Part shown: piece after piece, positions 27,135-39,845 of the stretch
Position numbering within the stretch: the first letter of the stretch is position 1
Layout: every line of letters begins with the position of its first letter
Made by a program: the position numbers and the translations under genes
Assembly (NCBI RefSeq): GCF_004379255.2
Contig: NC_056049.1
Location: forward strand, 22,428,063 to 22,492,062
DNA length: 64,000 bases
DNA from: Salvia splendens
Taxonomy: Eukaryota > Streptophyta > Magnoliopsida > Lamiales > Lamiaceae
Reading direction: 5' to 3'
Notes under the pieces: generated by a model
Database searches by the model: none
What the model was told of the DNA's origin: nothing
The model's input: the letters and a program-made list of their open reading frames with translations, nothing else

Positions 27135-27662
27135 TTACACAGGCCCGAGAAAGTCACCTTCCAAGCTGACAAGGGCTCGAAAATCTTTCTCAGCCTCATC
27201 ATACCTCTCAGCAATCACCGTGACTCGCACCAACGAGCCATTTTCGATCTTCAATCGCTTGTCATTCACAAAGCACGGGTTCTCTCCGGGCACATATTCA
27301 TAGCCAGCCATCTTGTGGTGAGAGATGTATACCTTCTCAGCAGGCCCGCATCTTAAGAATATGCCGTGTTTCAGAACCTTGTGGACAACGCCTTCCAGGG
27401 TCTCGCCTGGGAGGATCTTGAATGTTATGCAACTGAAATCCACTGGGAATAGGAGGGCCCCGGACTGCTGGCTGATTAATCCCTCGCCAATGCGGTCCAA
27501 AGTGGTTACGGCAATGAAGTAACCTATATCTTTAACAGCCTTCTTTGTAGCAAAGTCATCCAAGAGGTGAGTCAATATGGCCCTTTGGAGTATCAGTCCT
27601 TCAGTATCGAGGTTCTCAGCAGGAACTAACACGTTCCAAGACAACTGCGTTTTAAGAAACAT
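27135..27662 (-). CDS. NRPE7: RPB7-like subunit of RNA polymerase V (and/or IV)
   Basis: The subunit forms the stalk of plant RNA polymerases IV/V, which act in RNA-directed DNA methylation. The single coding exon gives 175 aa. It has an N-terminal RPB7 fold (MFLKTQLSWNV... to about residue 78, with YFIAVTTLDRIGEG and LLFPVDFSCITFK) and a C-terminal S1/OB domain (GVVHKVLKHGIFLRCGP... to EGDFLGPV). The MFLK start and ending GDFLGP resemble NRPE7/NRPD7 rather than the Pol II subunit NRPB7, which begins MFFHI. The frame is open 54 bases further upstream, but CCTGACAG/GTGC at 27689 looks like an intron acceptor. The MFLK methionine is therefore preferred, with a leader intron. Assignment between Pol IV and Pol V is uncertain. 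Confidence 0.9.
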   Translation of the reverse strand: MFLKTQLSWNVLVPAENLDTEGLILQRAILTHLLDDFATKKAVKDIGYFIAVTTLDRIGEGLISQQSGALLFPVDFSCITFKILPGETLEGVVHKVLKHGIFLRCGPAEKVYISHHKMAGYEYVPGENPCFVNDKRLKIENGSLVRVTVIAERYDEAEKDFRALVSLEGDFLGPV

Positions 27663-29215
27663 TTTTTTCACCTCAAAGCACCTGTCAGGACAGTTGAACT
27701 TCAGAACTATTACCATTTACCAATGAAACCAAAATTGTAGTCCTTCTAAATAATGAGCTATCATCAGAGAGACGAAAAGTAATAGCAGCAAGTGTTCGTT
27801 GGTGCCAAAAGATCCTAGTACAGTAGAAGTAGAATATGACTACGAGGATATGTACTAAAGTGACATGAATTATGAATTTGATCAAGGAAACAAAATAATG
27901 GATGGCGGTGAGACCTTGCTGGTGCAGAATTGGGAAAGATATTCCTAGAATTACAGGAAATTGTTAGTAGGAAATGACAATCAATAGCATACTATGCCGA
28001 CTCCTCAAATTATTTAGTAAAAAGGTCTGCTAGAGTAATCAGCAGGAAAGGGTAACTTCTGATTCTAGGTAACAAAATCTGAGATTTCTTCGGATTACTC
28101 AAGTACTTCAAAATTTCCTGATAATTTAACAGTGAAAAAGAAATTCAAACATCACGGGAAATAACAAGCTACAGTACATTAATAGAAATATAGAACACAT
28201 GAGCAAACTACAAATTCACAGAAAAAGCCCAAGAATGAATAAACAAGAAAGATTGCAATACAAACAAACTGCAAAATAGTTCTAATATGCCGACCTTGAA
28301 GAGGGGAGTAAATTGTCTCAACTCAGGTGGATAAAAAACCGATTCGGTAATGTTGCAGGAAATCCAACTAGAAACTGATTCTCCAGGCACTGAGGCATCC
28401 CAAGGCTGTCTTCAAGTTCATTACATTCACTTTCTACGCATCTAACACAATAAAACATAGGATTTTTCATGTTTTTGGAGAAGATATATCCAAAAGTAAC
28501 CATTAGAGTACCCCAAATACTTCAAGAACTATAAAATATAGGAGTATACAAAACATGAAAGTTGAGACGGGAGGAAAAGCAAGCTAAAAACAGCAGCATG
28601 TGAGGTCGAATACGTATTATTCCTTACAAATTAGTCGATCCTCGCTTCATTCATTTCGTATAAATTTGACTTGCGCAGCAGACACAAGTAACTGTCTAGT
28701 AGTAATCACAACTAAAATCCTCAGTTCCAAAATCAACCAATTGCACAAGAAATTAAATTTTTAATTTCTTTTAGTGATACGACTCCCGGTGATCATCATA
28801 AGCACAAAATTTCAGTATCTTCTAGGTCTTGTAACAATTGATTTATATACAAATCAGTAAATCGCATTAAACTATTTTCTCGCATATAAAATTGAATGGT
28901 GAATAGCACATTTGGTAAACTGCATCTAATGCCTTTCCTAGCATGCTTGGATTGAGAAAGAGAGGGTATGCATAATTGGGGTTAAACAAAATTGCGTATT
29001 ACAAAAGAAAATGGAATTAAACAGAGAGTTAAAGATTTCAAGCAAGTCTGAGAATATAAGCAATAGCATAAATTGAATACTGAAACCTGTTGAGTAGAAG
29101 AATGAAGAATCGACCTGTAGAGGAATGAGGAGCAGATTTTGAGCTTCTCTCTTCTTTGTTATTTTTACGGGTCGAATTTCAATTTTCACCACTATACACA
29201 TCTTCCGAGATTCCG
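27663..29215 (-). other. Presumed 5' leader and intron(s) of the NRPE7-like gene
   Basis: No coding exon is recognisable. On the minus strand a C/T-rich, leader-like sequence with donor-like CAG/GT sites lies at about 29080-29190, so the transcript probably starts near 29200 and a long leader intron reaches the acceptor at about 27690. The short open frames at 28208-28503 have no recognisable domain. Confidence 0.4.
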
Positions 29216-30346
29216 AGTTACATTTATTCTTTTAAAAAAAAATATTTATAAGGTTATTTATCTTCAATTTCAAAATATTGTGTATTTTTTCCCGAACTCT
29301 CTCTTTTAAAACAAAAATACATCAAACCTAGCAAACATTTCAGAGCAAATTTGAAATATTGTGGACTCCATATGGCAACACGCGATAATAATAATAATAA
29401 TAATAAGACAATCTTTCGAATAATTTACATTTAAATACATTATTTTTTTCTATAAATTTTCTTTTTTTGAATTTTGGGATTTTTTTTTTTAATTTTTCCT
29501 CTTGTCATTAGATCAAATTAAAGTTTGTTTTGTAAATCGCTATAATTTAGCTCTCTTCTAAAGAGGGTTTAGGTCGTTTAGTTGTCGTTTTGTGGTTAAT
29601 GGAAATAAGTTAGATATTGTCTATTTGTATTAAGTGGATGAGACGTGTATTTTGACATTTATGATATTTGTCTATCAAATTATATTTGCTTCGGCGTTTT
29701 CATGAGTCATTAATTATATACGGGTCACAATTTTTAAGCTTAGATGTTGTGATCTAATACAGCTAGATGAGTCTTCTCATAATATTTGAATTCGACTTAA
29801 ACAGAAAAACTGTCTTGCTACAAAGAGACATGCACTTATAATAATCGTGTGTTGGACATTAAATAAATGGTTTTAAAAAAACATCTACAATTAAAATCAC
29901 CCACAAAATTTCAAAAGGTTTAAGGAAATAAGAAAATAGCAACAATTGCTGTATCTACACATATACTCCATATACTAAGCAACTTGTTTTAAAGATCGTC
30001 CTTTTTTCTTGCAACACTGCTGTCTGAAGCTGTATACAAGTATTTTTATGAATCAAATTATGAAATTATACAGTGTTTCATTTTGGTGATTCATTATTAT
30101 CTTTAAATTGAGATTCAGTAACACCGGTATTCTTGATACCCTACCAGCCGAGGCTGATCTAAAAACTACCATTATTATCATTGTAAAATTTAAAAATCAG
30201 TTTCGACCGAACTACATGTCTTTAAGCTCAACTTTTTTAAAAAATATACTGTAATTAAAAAATACTATGAAATAAGTATAATCCAATATGCAAAATTAGC
30301 ATAACTCACTAATAGGTTTTGGTCGACCATCCACCATGCAGAGGTT
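29216..30346. other. Spacer between the NRPE7-like gene and RPS15
   Basis: Very AT-rich. A (TAA)n run lies at about 29388-29407. The part nearest 30340 is the RPS15 3' untranslated region. Nothing else is recognised. Confidence 0.5.
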
Positions 30347-32116
<1,770 letters not shown>

Positions 32117-32177
32117 GGTTGCCGGTGGATGCTCTGGAATGTGGTGTGAAGGTGTGTGCAGGTGTGAGCTCCGCAGC

Positions 32178-32318
32178 TAGGGTTCCTGGACGTAATTGGG
32201 GGAGAAATTGGAGGGAGGGAGAGTCGATTTATACGAGTGTTAGGGCAGATACTGATAATTGTCTTTGGATAAGCAAACCGAAAGCCCGTATTTATCTTTA
32301 AGTGTTTACGAAAAGCCC
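32178..32318 (-). promoter_or_regulatory. Telo-box and site II motifs upstream of RPS15
   Basis: On the minus strand, AACCCTA (32184-32178) lies about 65 bases before the start codon and TGGGCTTTT (from about 32318) lies 200 bases before it. Telo-box plus TGGGCY site II motifs are a known signature of plant ribosomal-protein promoters. The motifs are seen; the role is inferred. Confidence 0.5.
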
Positions 32319-32329
32319 AATCAATAGAT

Positions 32330-33059
32330 ATAGGGGCGTTCGGTTTGCAAGATTGTATTCGAAATTAAATTTGTAGGGGGTTTAGTTCATGGGATTGAAT
32401 TTCAAAACTCAATCCTAGACGGATAATTATGGAATAATTAGTGGATACAGGAGACGCGTCGGGCGTCCCCTTCCATTGTGGACGCCGTGTTCCATGCCTA
32501 GGAGGGGTGACACGACGGGCACTAGAGAGGCGCAGTTATTGGCGACACCAAGCCATGATGGGCAAGGGGTTAGAATTTTTCAATTTTTTTCTTTAATTCA
32601 GAAATTCTATAAATAAATCCTAATTTTCACTTCTTCTTTCAATTCATGTTCTTTTTCATTCGGATTTCAATGACCTTTTCAACAACCTCGATCTTTTTTA
32701 TATTCTTTCTAATTTTTAATTTAATTTTATTATTTATGAAATCATTTCGTGTGTTATGTTTTCCCACATTTCTATTTTATAACTAAAATAATAAGTAGAG
32801 CAAGAAAAAGAGAGAACTTTGATTATATATTCCCTCTTTTATGTGAAAGCATGTGCGGATATAATTAGAAGGTAGTTAGTGATTTCTGTGTATTTTCATT
32901 TCGCATTTAAATGTTGTTTAGTATCATTAGTTGCTAATTTTGTTGCAACGGATTCTTCCTAAAAGAGAGAGAGAGAGAGAAAACAGAACTCTTTTCATAC
33001 AGATTTTGTCTGCAACTCACACCTATACAGTAAATCAACATGAAGCAAAACACAAAATC
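32330..33059. other. Spacer between RPS15 and the P-loop gene
   Basis: Contains a GC-rich island at about 32450-32570 in otherwise AT-rich DNA, with inverted GGCGTCC/GGACGCC motifs. It resembles the GC-rich interior of the Harbinger element at 37019 and may be a MITE remnant. A short (GA)n run lies near 32965-32980. No gene is seen. Confidence 0.45.
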
Positions 33060-36000
33060 TCATGAAGAAACATGGGTTTCAATTTTCTTGACAACAGTTT
33101 GAATCTGCAGCTGAAGACTATCCCTAGCAGAGTGCAACACTATATCATTCCAAACCGACTCAGCTTCATACATTATGGCTGGATCTTTGTACAGCTCATA
33201 TATCGACTCTGCTTCCTCATTCAACTCTTTCACCCTTGTCAAACACTTTATATCATCTCTATCCACCAACAATTTGCTATCTCCATCTTTCCATGCTATC
33301 AACTGCACAAAATCACAATACACTCTCCGTCCCTTAAAAATAGAAATCATCTAATGCAGCACCATACTTTTAATAAAAGTGGTTGGCGTATTGCGAATAG
33401 AGAAATGATATCACTTTATAGGTAATGTTAAAAATGATTAGACGATATAATGTGAGCGAAAAATAACGGTAGCTTACCCTGGGAGGGCCTCCCGGCGCGT
33501 TGGTGCAATATAGCCTAGCATTATCAACAAGCTCAGTGTATCTTGGAAATGCAGTTGCAAATCTCTTGTGTGATTTCAGCTGTGATTTCAGCTGTGATTT
33601 CACTCCCTATTTGTATTGCCCTCCTACAAATGAATCATCAAGTTCAAAATCATACTATAAAAATGCAAAAACTAATTAATTAACATGAGTTAATGAATAA
33701 GCAAATGATCAAACACACCTTATGCCTCTAACAACAGCAAGATAGGGATCACACACAACTCCCACCAACTCAATCCTATACGGCTTCATTCTCTGCTTCA
33801 TCGTCTCCTCGTCTCCCTCGCCCTCGCCTTCCACACGAGCCCAATAGTTCTCTGTGATGGTACCGTCCTCCTCAACCTTGTACCCAACTCCCATCCTATA
33901 CCGGTGCTTGTGCACGTTCCTCGCCATTGCAATTGTTTGCTCGACAAAGGGCTCCCATGACAGGGTCCCGTCCATGATCACGTCCCGCCCTTCGTTCAGC
34001 GCGGTCACTAGGAGCGACGACGCAGCGTCTGTTGAAGATTGGTGCACCTGTTGCATATAAAGTGTAAGTGATCTTCGTGAAAAAAGTCGAATGGTTAAAA
34101 CAAGAGCAAGGGGAGTAGTTACGAGTTCAGCTGTTTGAAGCATGTCTTGGTGATGGCCTCTTAAGCTCAAGGCACGGTAGATTACGTCCGTCTCCTTGAA
34201 AGCATCGGCCTCCACAACCACAGCATTCACTGCTGCACCCGACCAGAATGATCTGCAAAATTCGACCACATCCAACGTTAGACCAATCGAACACACTCTC
34301 ATTGTTGGTGTCCCAACTAAAATTAGAGGACGCTACTGGAAATGTCCTAAAAAAAGCTAAAGATTAAGTTAATTTGTCATTCATTAAGTTAAACCCTTTT
34401 TTGCGTCCTAAATTGTTGTTATAATTTAAAATTTACTAGCGCAAGTAATTGCTTCTCAATTTTTATGTCCTTGAAAAACAAGTTTTTTTAGTGATGTGTT
34501 AATATTTCAACCTATGTTTCAGAAATATAAAGGTGATCTAGCTAGGTACATTACTCTTTCATGATATCCTTGAGGACAGTGCTCTTGCCGGCACCCATGC
34601 CGCCGCCCATGAGGAGGAGGACGGGGCTACGTTGGCTGAGGGCCACCGGAGCCATGACGTCTGAATGATTTAATTCATTGTTTGATGTTATTGTTCCGAT
34701 TGCTTTCAACTCCTCGACTAATGTAGAGAATACTCTCGTCACCTTAAGGTCCTTGGTCATCTTATCGAACCTTAGTTTCCTGTATAGTCAAATTAAACAG
34801 AAAATGAATAAATCCAAAGAATAATGTATAAATATGCATTAATATAAATCCAAGCATTGCTTGAAATAAGGGCAAGGCAACATGCATGTGTTTTATGTGT
34901 ATGAATTTACAGCTGGTTTATCTGTGGTAATTCCATGGAGTTCTGTAGTGACAATATTAGAATATAGGGAGTAATATTTTCGATGAGCCGACAGCTGAAT
35001 CTTAGCCTATCTTCTTCCATAGTTGCTTACAACCTAGATGGGTATCTTAGTCATTTCAGTATTAATTTAATAGTACTCCTATATCATTTCTCTGCAAACA
35101 TTATACATAAAATTAGTACTCCTATATCATTTCTGCAAACCTAGATAGTACTCCTATATCATTTCTATGCAAACATTAAATATAAAATTAGTACTCATAT
35201 ATCATTTCTCTGCAAACCTAGATAGTACTCCTATAACATTTCTCTGCAAACATTAAACATAAAATTAGTACTCCCTTCGGCCCTTGTCACATTTCTTGAC
35301 CGGTACAGGATTTTAAGAGTTATTGGTTAGAGTGTTTAATTGAGAGAGAAAAAGTGGGTGTTAAGTATTAAAATAGAGAGAGAAAGAAAGAAAAATAGAG
35401 TGTATTAATTGGAGAGGGAAAGTTTCCAAAAAAAGAAATGTGTCATTTTAGCTAGGACAAACCAAAAAGGAAAACGTCGGAGGGAGTACTATACTACTTT
35501 TGTGCATTTTTATATACATTTTTTCCCTTATGTCTAGCCTCGACTATTCCCCACAATTACTTTAAATTCACTTGAATGATTCGATGGGATATACAACATC
35601 AATATATAATTATATAAACAAACTATCTTTATCCTACTAATTGATATCAAATTACTTTATGTAGAAAGCAAAAGGCACCTGGTCTACAACTATAAAATTT
35701 TATGGGCCTATAAGAAAATATGGACCCCTTACAATAATCGATTCTAGCACAATAGATGTACATTTGTACACTCTTATATATTAATTGTGTCAACCAGATA
35801 ACACATTGTGAATCTGTGATTTTATTTGTTATCCGATTATGGTTAATCTTATCCATCATGCTTATATAAAAAAACAAATTTCTTCCTAAAATAATTCAAT
35901 TCTTTGTCAAAACGTGTGTCCAAATGGATCAATTCAAAGTCCACTACCTAACCATAATTATTTATTATGAGTCCTAGTCATACCACCATAATTGTTGGTA

Positions 36001-36797
36001 TAAATAAATAAATAAATAAATAAATAAAGTATGTAAAAAACAGTGTAGTGACCTAGTTGCTGCCATCACAAACTCCTTTAATCTCTTTTGTTCAGAATCA
36101 ACGCTCAGTATCTGCAAATTAATTAACCTCCAAATCATTAATATTTGCCAAAAAATTGTTATGAAAAATTCCATAAAAAGCATATAGTACTATAAAAAAA
36201 AAATAGAACCTGAGTAATTAAGTGGGAGGCATGACTCCAATGAAAAGCCAAGTATCCAAGAATGCATCTTTCAAATTCCTCAACCAAATTGACATACAAA
36301 TCCTTTGCATTTGGCTGCTTTGAGAAATACTCATATATTTTATCATCAACTCCTTTGGATCTCTTGAGATATTGATACGCCAATTGAATCAGCTGCGGGC
36401 ACTCCTTTTCATCCTCAAATCCAATTTGCCTTGCTGATTAAAATTCAAATCAATCAAACTATATAAAACACCATAAATCAGACATATTTTTATGTAAAAA
36501 TAAAATACCAAGATAATGGGAGAATTTCTCGATTTTTCCGAGGCGGCCGGAGCCGGTCTGGTGGAGGATCGGAGCGAGGCGGCTGAGATCATCCTTTGAG
36601 AGAGCGGATTTGCGGCGGCGGAAATGCATGACGGCGAGACCAACGGCGGCGGCAGCTGCCACGTGTGCAGCAACAATTTTGGCCAAAGCGTCTACAAAGT
36701 GGATTGATTGGGATAAAACAAAATGGATTGAAAATATTTATTTGTGTGTAAAATGAGTGGGAGTCAAACAAGGGGGGCTTTGCTTACCTCGATGCAT
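33060..36797 (-). CDS. Zeta-toxin-fold P-loop NTPase-like protein, reading frame apparently disrupted
   Basis: A plant P-loop protein with a zeta-toxin-type kinase fold; the substrate is not known to me. Nine exons on the minus strand: 36788-36797, 36509-36691, 36210-36433, 36053-36111, 34555-34779, 34123-34252, 33719-34047, 33478-33623, 33060-33302. Exon 2 encodes an Ala-rich hydrophobic N-terminal segment. The Walker A motif GGGMGAGKST is at the end of exon 5 (about residue 218). Exon 7 has MDGTLSWEPF, and exon 9 has LIAWKDGDSKLLVD. All exons join in phase except exon 8: entering from exon 7, the frame meets a stop. The conserved KSHKRFATAFPRYTELVDNARLYC is encoded one base out of register, and the nine exons total one base more than a multiple of three. 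An in-frame 12-bp tandem repeat lies beside the break (about 33565-33602). It may be a mutant allele, an assembly error, or rescued by another splice site. Intron 4 carries a minisatellite and a Stowaway copy. Confidence 0.85.
35071..35268. repeat. Minisatellite with alternating 43- and 33-bp units, intron 4
   Basis: TAGTACTCCTATATCATTTC-like units start at 35071, 35114, 35146, 35189, 35223 and 35266, with spacings 43, 32, 43, 34 and 43. Two unit types alternate, so the higher-order period is about 76 bp. The array ends at the left edge of a Stowaway element. Confidence 0.85.
35271..35486. mobile_element. Stowaway MITE in intron 4 of the P-loop gene
   Basis: Starts CTCCCTTCGGCCCTTGTCAC and ends AAACGTCGGAGGGAG, with TA at 35269-35270 and 35487-35488. 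Inner inverted segments (CACATTTCTTGACCGG against AAGAAATGTGTCATTTTAG) support it. Confidence 0.8.
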
Positions 36798-37018
36798 CGC
36801 CACTTAGATTAGTGGGAAGGAAAAGTCTTGAGGAAATGGATAGTACTACTTTAATTTGAGTATCTGACCTTTAGCTTTATAGACGTGGGAAGAATTAATT
36901 CACCACACTTATATAATGGGGTATGTGTATGTCGTGATATATATATATGCAGAGAGGTCGATCAAGTCAATGATTTTATTTTTGCCTTTGATCTTCCATT
37001 ATTGATATAAGATCTTTA

Positions 37019-38551
37019 GAGCATCCTTAATGGGCGGATGATAGTCGCGCCCTATACTTCGGTCGCGGAGGATAGCGCGGACGATGACCATCGTCCGCGC
37101 CATCGTCCGCCCCATTGTGGAGGTTGCGGACGATCGACCGCGGACGATGACACGCAGTTTCGTTTTTTTATAAATATCGTTCATTTGTAACATTTCATTT
37201 CACGCGATTTCATTTTCGAAACTTACATTTACATAATTACTACGAAATTGATTCAAGCCTCAATAGTCCTACGTTTAGCGCAGGGGCGTATTGGCCGGGT
37301 ACAGAACCCGACGATTATTGTTCGTTCGACACCAACACCCATTACGATCCCGATTTCAGTACGGAATCGTATGGGTTGTCTGACATGGAGCCGTCTCCGC
37401 ACCGCCCAACCGCAGCGGCCGATCCCGACTCCGCCGCGACCGCTTCCGCCCCAGCCAGAAAGAAGCGGAACCGGCAGCGGGCGCAGAAGTTGCCGCCTCC
37501 CGATGATTGCGATGAGTACGCCCTCGACCGTACGAACTACAACGACGACGAAACTCTCACTTTGGCTCAGTGTTGGGTAGATATATCGGAAGATCCAATA
37601 TTCGCGAACAACCAGCGACATATCGCGTACTGGGAACGCATCGCGGACCTCTACAATTCGGTCAAGCCGCCGACTGCGTACAAGCGCAAGTGTGAGCAAC
37701 TCCGCAAGCACTGGGATCAAGTCAAGAAGCAAGTGAACTTGTACGCGACGGAGTTCGAGAAGTTCACGCGGTCACAGGTGAGCGGCGAGAGCGCGAGCGA
37801 CGTGCGCACTAAAGCGATGTTGTCGTACCGGTCGATGTTCGGCGATATCAAGCACGAGGCCATCTGGGCGCTCTTGAGGGAGAAGCAGAAGTTCCAAGGT
37901 GGAATTCTGCACATTGATGCGCCGAAGAGGACGAAGGTCACCGAAGTTGGTGACTACACGAGCAGCGGCAGCGGCAGTCACCCGGTTGACCTCAACCGGA
38001 CGTACGTGGATGAAGGGAGTTCCGGCACACTGGTGTCCTTCCGGCGTCCTCCCGGCGTCAAGGCTGCGAAGGCCAAGGGGAAGGCGACCGCGACCTCATC
38101 GTCGACCGCTGCAACCCAAGCTCCGGTCCCGGTAGAGCTCCCGACCTAGACGGCCACCGCGTTTGAGTCGTTAGCAATAGCGTCGATGGCAAGGACGATG
38201 TTGCAGACGCACAGGGCCCTCAAGAAGTGTACCGACCTCGACGAAGCTGAATATCTCCGGGCGTTACTCGATGAGCTGTGTCGGAAGTTGGGAATTGGTC
38301 CGACTTAGTTTTTTTTTTATTAGTTCAATGATGTAACTTTTTTTTATTAAACCTTCGCCGTTTGTTATTTAGGCCGTTTTTATTTACTCGTTACTTGTTA
38401 TTTGAAAACAGTTAAATTAATTAAACAAAACAATAAAATGATGATGTGGCGCGCCATAGGGCGCACCTTAGGGCGCCCCACTACAGGTGGGGAGGTAGGA
38501 GAATAAAACTGCTGACGTGGCGCGCCTTGGGGCGCCCCATTGCTAATGCTC
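37019..38551. mobile_element. PIF/Harbinger-type element carrying one ORF
   Basis: Left end GAGCATCCTTAATGGG and the reverse complement of the right end, GAGCATTAGCAATGGG, are TIRs. TTA is present at 37016-37018 and 38552-38554, the 3-bp duplication typical of PIF/Harbinger. The interior is strikingly GC-rich. It encodes only the Myb/SANT-like protein described at 37385; there is no room for the DDE transposase, so the element is non-autonomous. Confidence 0.85.
37385..38308 (+). pseudogene. Myb/SANT-like Harbinger ORF1-type protein with an internal stop
   Basis: From the first in-frame ATG the frame encodes a basic, Pro-rich start. A Myb/SANT-like domain follows (CWVDISEDPIFANNQ, YWERIADLYN, KRKCEQLRKHWDQVKKQVN), then a region resembling the NAM-associated C-terminal domain. 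A TAG at 38147-38149 interrupts it. The same frame then stays open to 38308 with family-like sequence (TDLDEAEYLRALLDELCRKL), so a C-to-T change of a CAG codon is likely. Codons upstream to about 37230 are also open and family-like, so the original start was probably further 5' and has been lost. Similar proteins are often misannotated as glutathione S-transferase T3-like. Confidence 0.8.
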
Positions 38552-38662
38552 TTAATGAAAAAAATGGTATTACCGTTACTAAAAACCGTCATCTTTTACA
38601 TACTAAGCCTAAACCACACTCTAGTAGTTGGTGTTACTATTATTGATTCGAATTCAAATTAT

Positions 38663-38850
38663 AAATAAATTAACCAACGAACAGTAATGTTTTTTTAACT
38701 ACCTAAGCTAATTTTCAATGTATCTCATAATCGTGACTTTCCCACTCATTTCCCATTATAAATGCTTGAAATTAAAAATAAATTAATCAACGAACATTAA
38801 TGTTTTTAACTACCGAAGCCAATTCTCAATATCGTAATTCCCACTAATGT
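38663..38850. repeat. 113-bp tandem duplication at the left flank of the hAT element
   Basis: AAATAAATTAACCAACGAAC at 38663 recurs as a close copy at 38776, followed in both by GTTTTTAACTACC and CAATTTTCAAT-like sequence. The second copy runs up to the hAT target duplication. Confidence 0.75.
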
Positions 38851-38885
38851 GGTGTGGGTAGGGGTGAGTAAAAAAACCGGAAACC

Positions 38886-39223
38886 GAATATCCGAACCGA
38901 ACCAAACCGAAATTTTAAAATTCGGTTCGGTTATTTCAGTTTTTCGGTTCGGTTCGGTTTTGAAAATACAAAAAATTCGATTTTTCAGTTCGGTTCGGTT
39001 CGGGCGAAGAAAAAAACTGAAAAACCGAATTTATTTAATTATTTATATATATATATATATATAAATAATTAAATAAATTCGGTTTTTCAGTTTTTTTCTT
39101 CGCCCGAACCGAACCGAACTGAAAAACCGAATTTTTTGTATTTTCAAAACCGAACCGAACCGAACCGAAAAACCGAAATAACCGAACCGAATTTTAAAAT
39201 TTCGGTTTGGTTCGGTTCGGATA

Positions 39224-39226
<3 letters not shown>
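38886..39226. repeat. Long inverted repeat in the 5' subterminal region of the hAT
   Basis: About 165-bp arms, 38886-39050 and 39060-39226, are near-perfect inverted copies meeting in an (AT)n centre. Each arm is built from CGAACCGAACC/TTCGGTTCGG subterminal motifs. It can form a long hairpin. Both strands therefore show almost the same spurious open frame. Confidence 0.9.
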
Positions 39227-39252
<26 letters not shown>

Positions 39253-39257
<5 letters not shown>

Positions 39258-39516
39258 ACTGTGATCAATATCAAACCACTCCTACACCTTAAACGCCAAA
39301 CAACATCATTATATGATAACCCGGAGTTCATTATAATGAACTAATAACAAACTTATAATGAACTTCAGATTTCTAAACTATGCATGATGATGTCATTATT
39401 TTTAAATCTCAGAATTCCCTATAATGAACTATAAATAAAGTTGTAATGAACTCTGCGTTATTATATAATGATGTGTTTGGCGTTTAGTGTTTTAAACTAG
39501 TTTGGTATATAATACA

Positions 39517-39523
<7 letters not shown>
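39253..39523. mobile_element. Small TA-flanked MITE-like element inside the hAT
   Basis: Sits between (AT)n tracts; starts ATAGGACTGTGATCAATATC and ends AATACAACCCTATA. Inner segments are inverted copies (AACGCCAAACAACATCATTAT against ATAATGATGTGTTTGGCGTT). No coding capacity. Superfamily not assigned. Confidence 0.65.
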
Positions 39524-39552
<29 letters not shown>

Positions 39553-39555
<3 letters not shown>

Positions 39556-39845
39556 AGATGATCAAAATAAGTATGTGTTTAAATCCAGAAATGCAGACCA
39601 AATCTTGGCCCTAGGATTAGATGATCTAATGGTCAATAATTAACCAAAAACACGGAAGGTCATAATTAAGCAATTTTATGTCATATTATAATATTTGGGT
39701 TTAATGTCATGCTAAGATCGTTTTAGGTCATGCTTTGTTAGCATGACCTAAAAATTACCTAATTATGACCTAAAAGTGACCTAATTATGATATTGTTCTG
39801 CGTTTCTGTATTTAAATATAGTTTTGCATAGATCAAAACCCTATA
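39553..39845. mobile_element. Second small TA-flanked MITE-like element inside the hAT
   Basis: Starts ATAGGGAGATGATCAAAATAA and ends GATCAAAACCCTATA between (AT)n tracts. The ends are inverted copies (TTTAAATCCAGAAATGCAGA against TCTGCGTTTCTGTATTTAAA). Internal TTAGGTCATGCT/AGCATGACCTAAA repeats are also inverted. Noncoding. Confidence 0.65.

Noticed and set aside
28208..28503. Possible extra coding exon of the NRPE7-like gene
   Set aside because: The encoded peptides do not resemble the RPB7 family, and the family length is already reached by the single exon at 27135-27662.
38849..39228. Near-identical open frames on both strands
   Set aside because: Produced by the hAT subterminal palindrome, not by genes.
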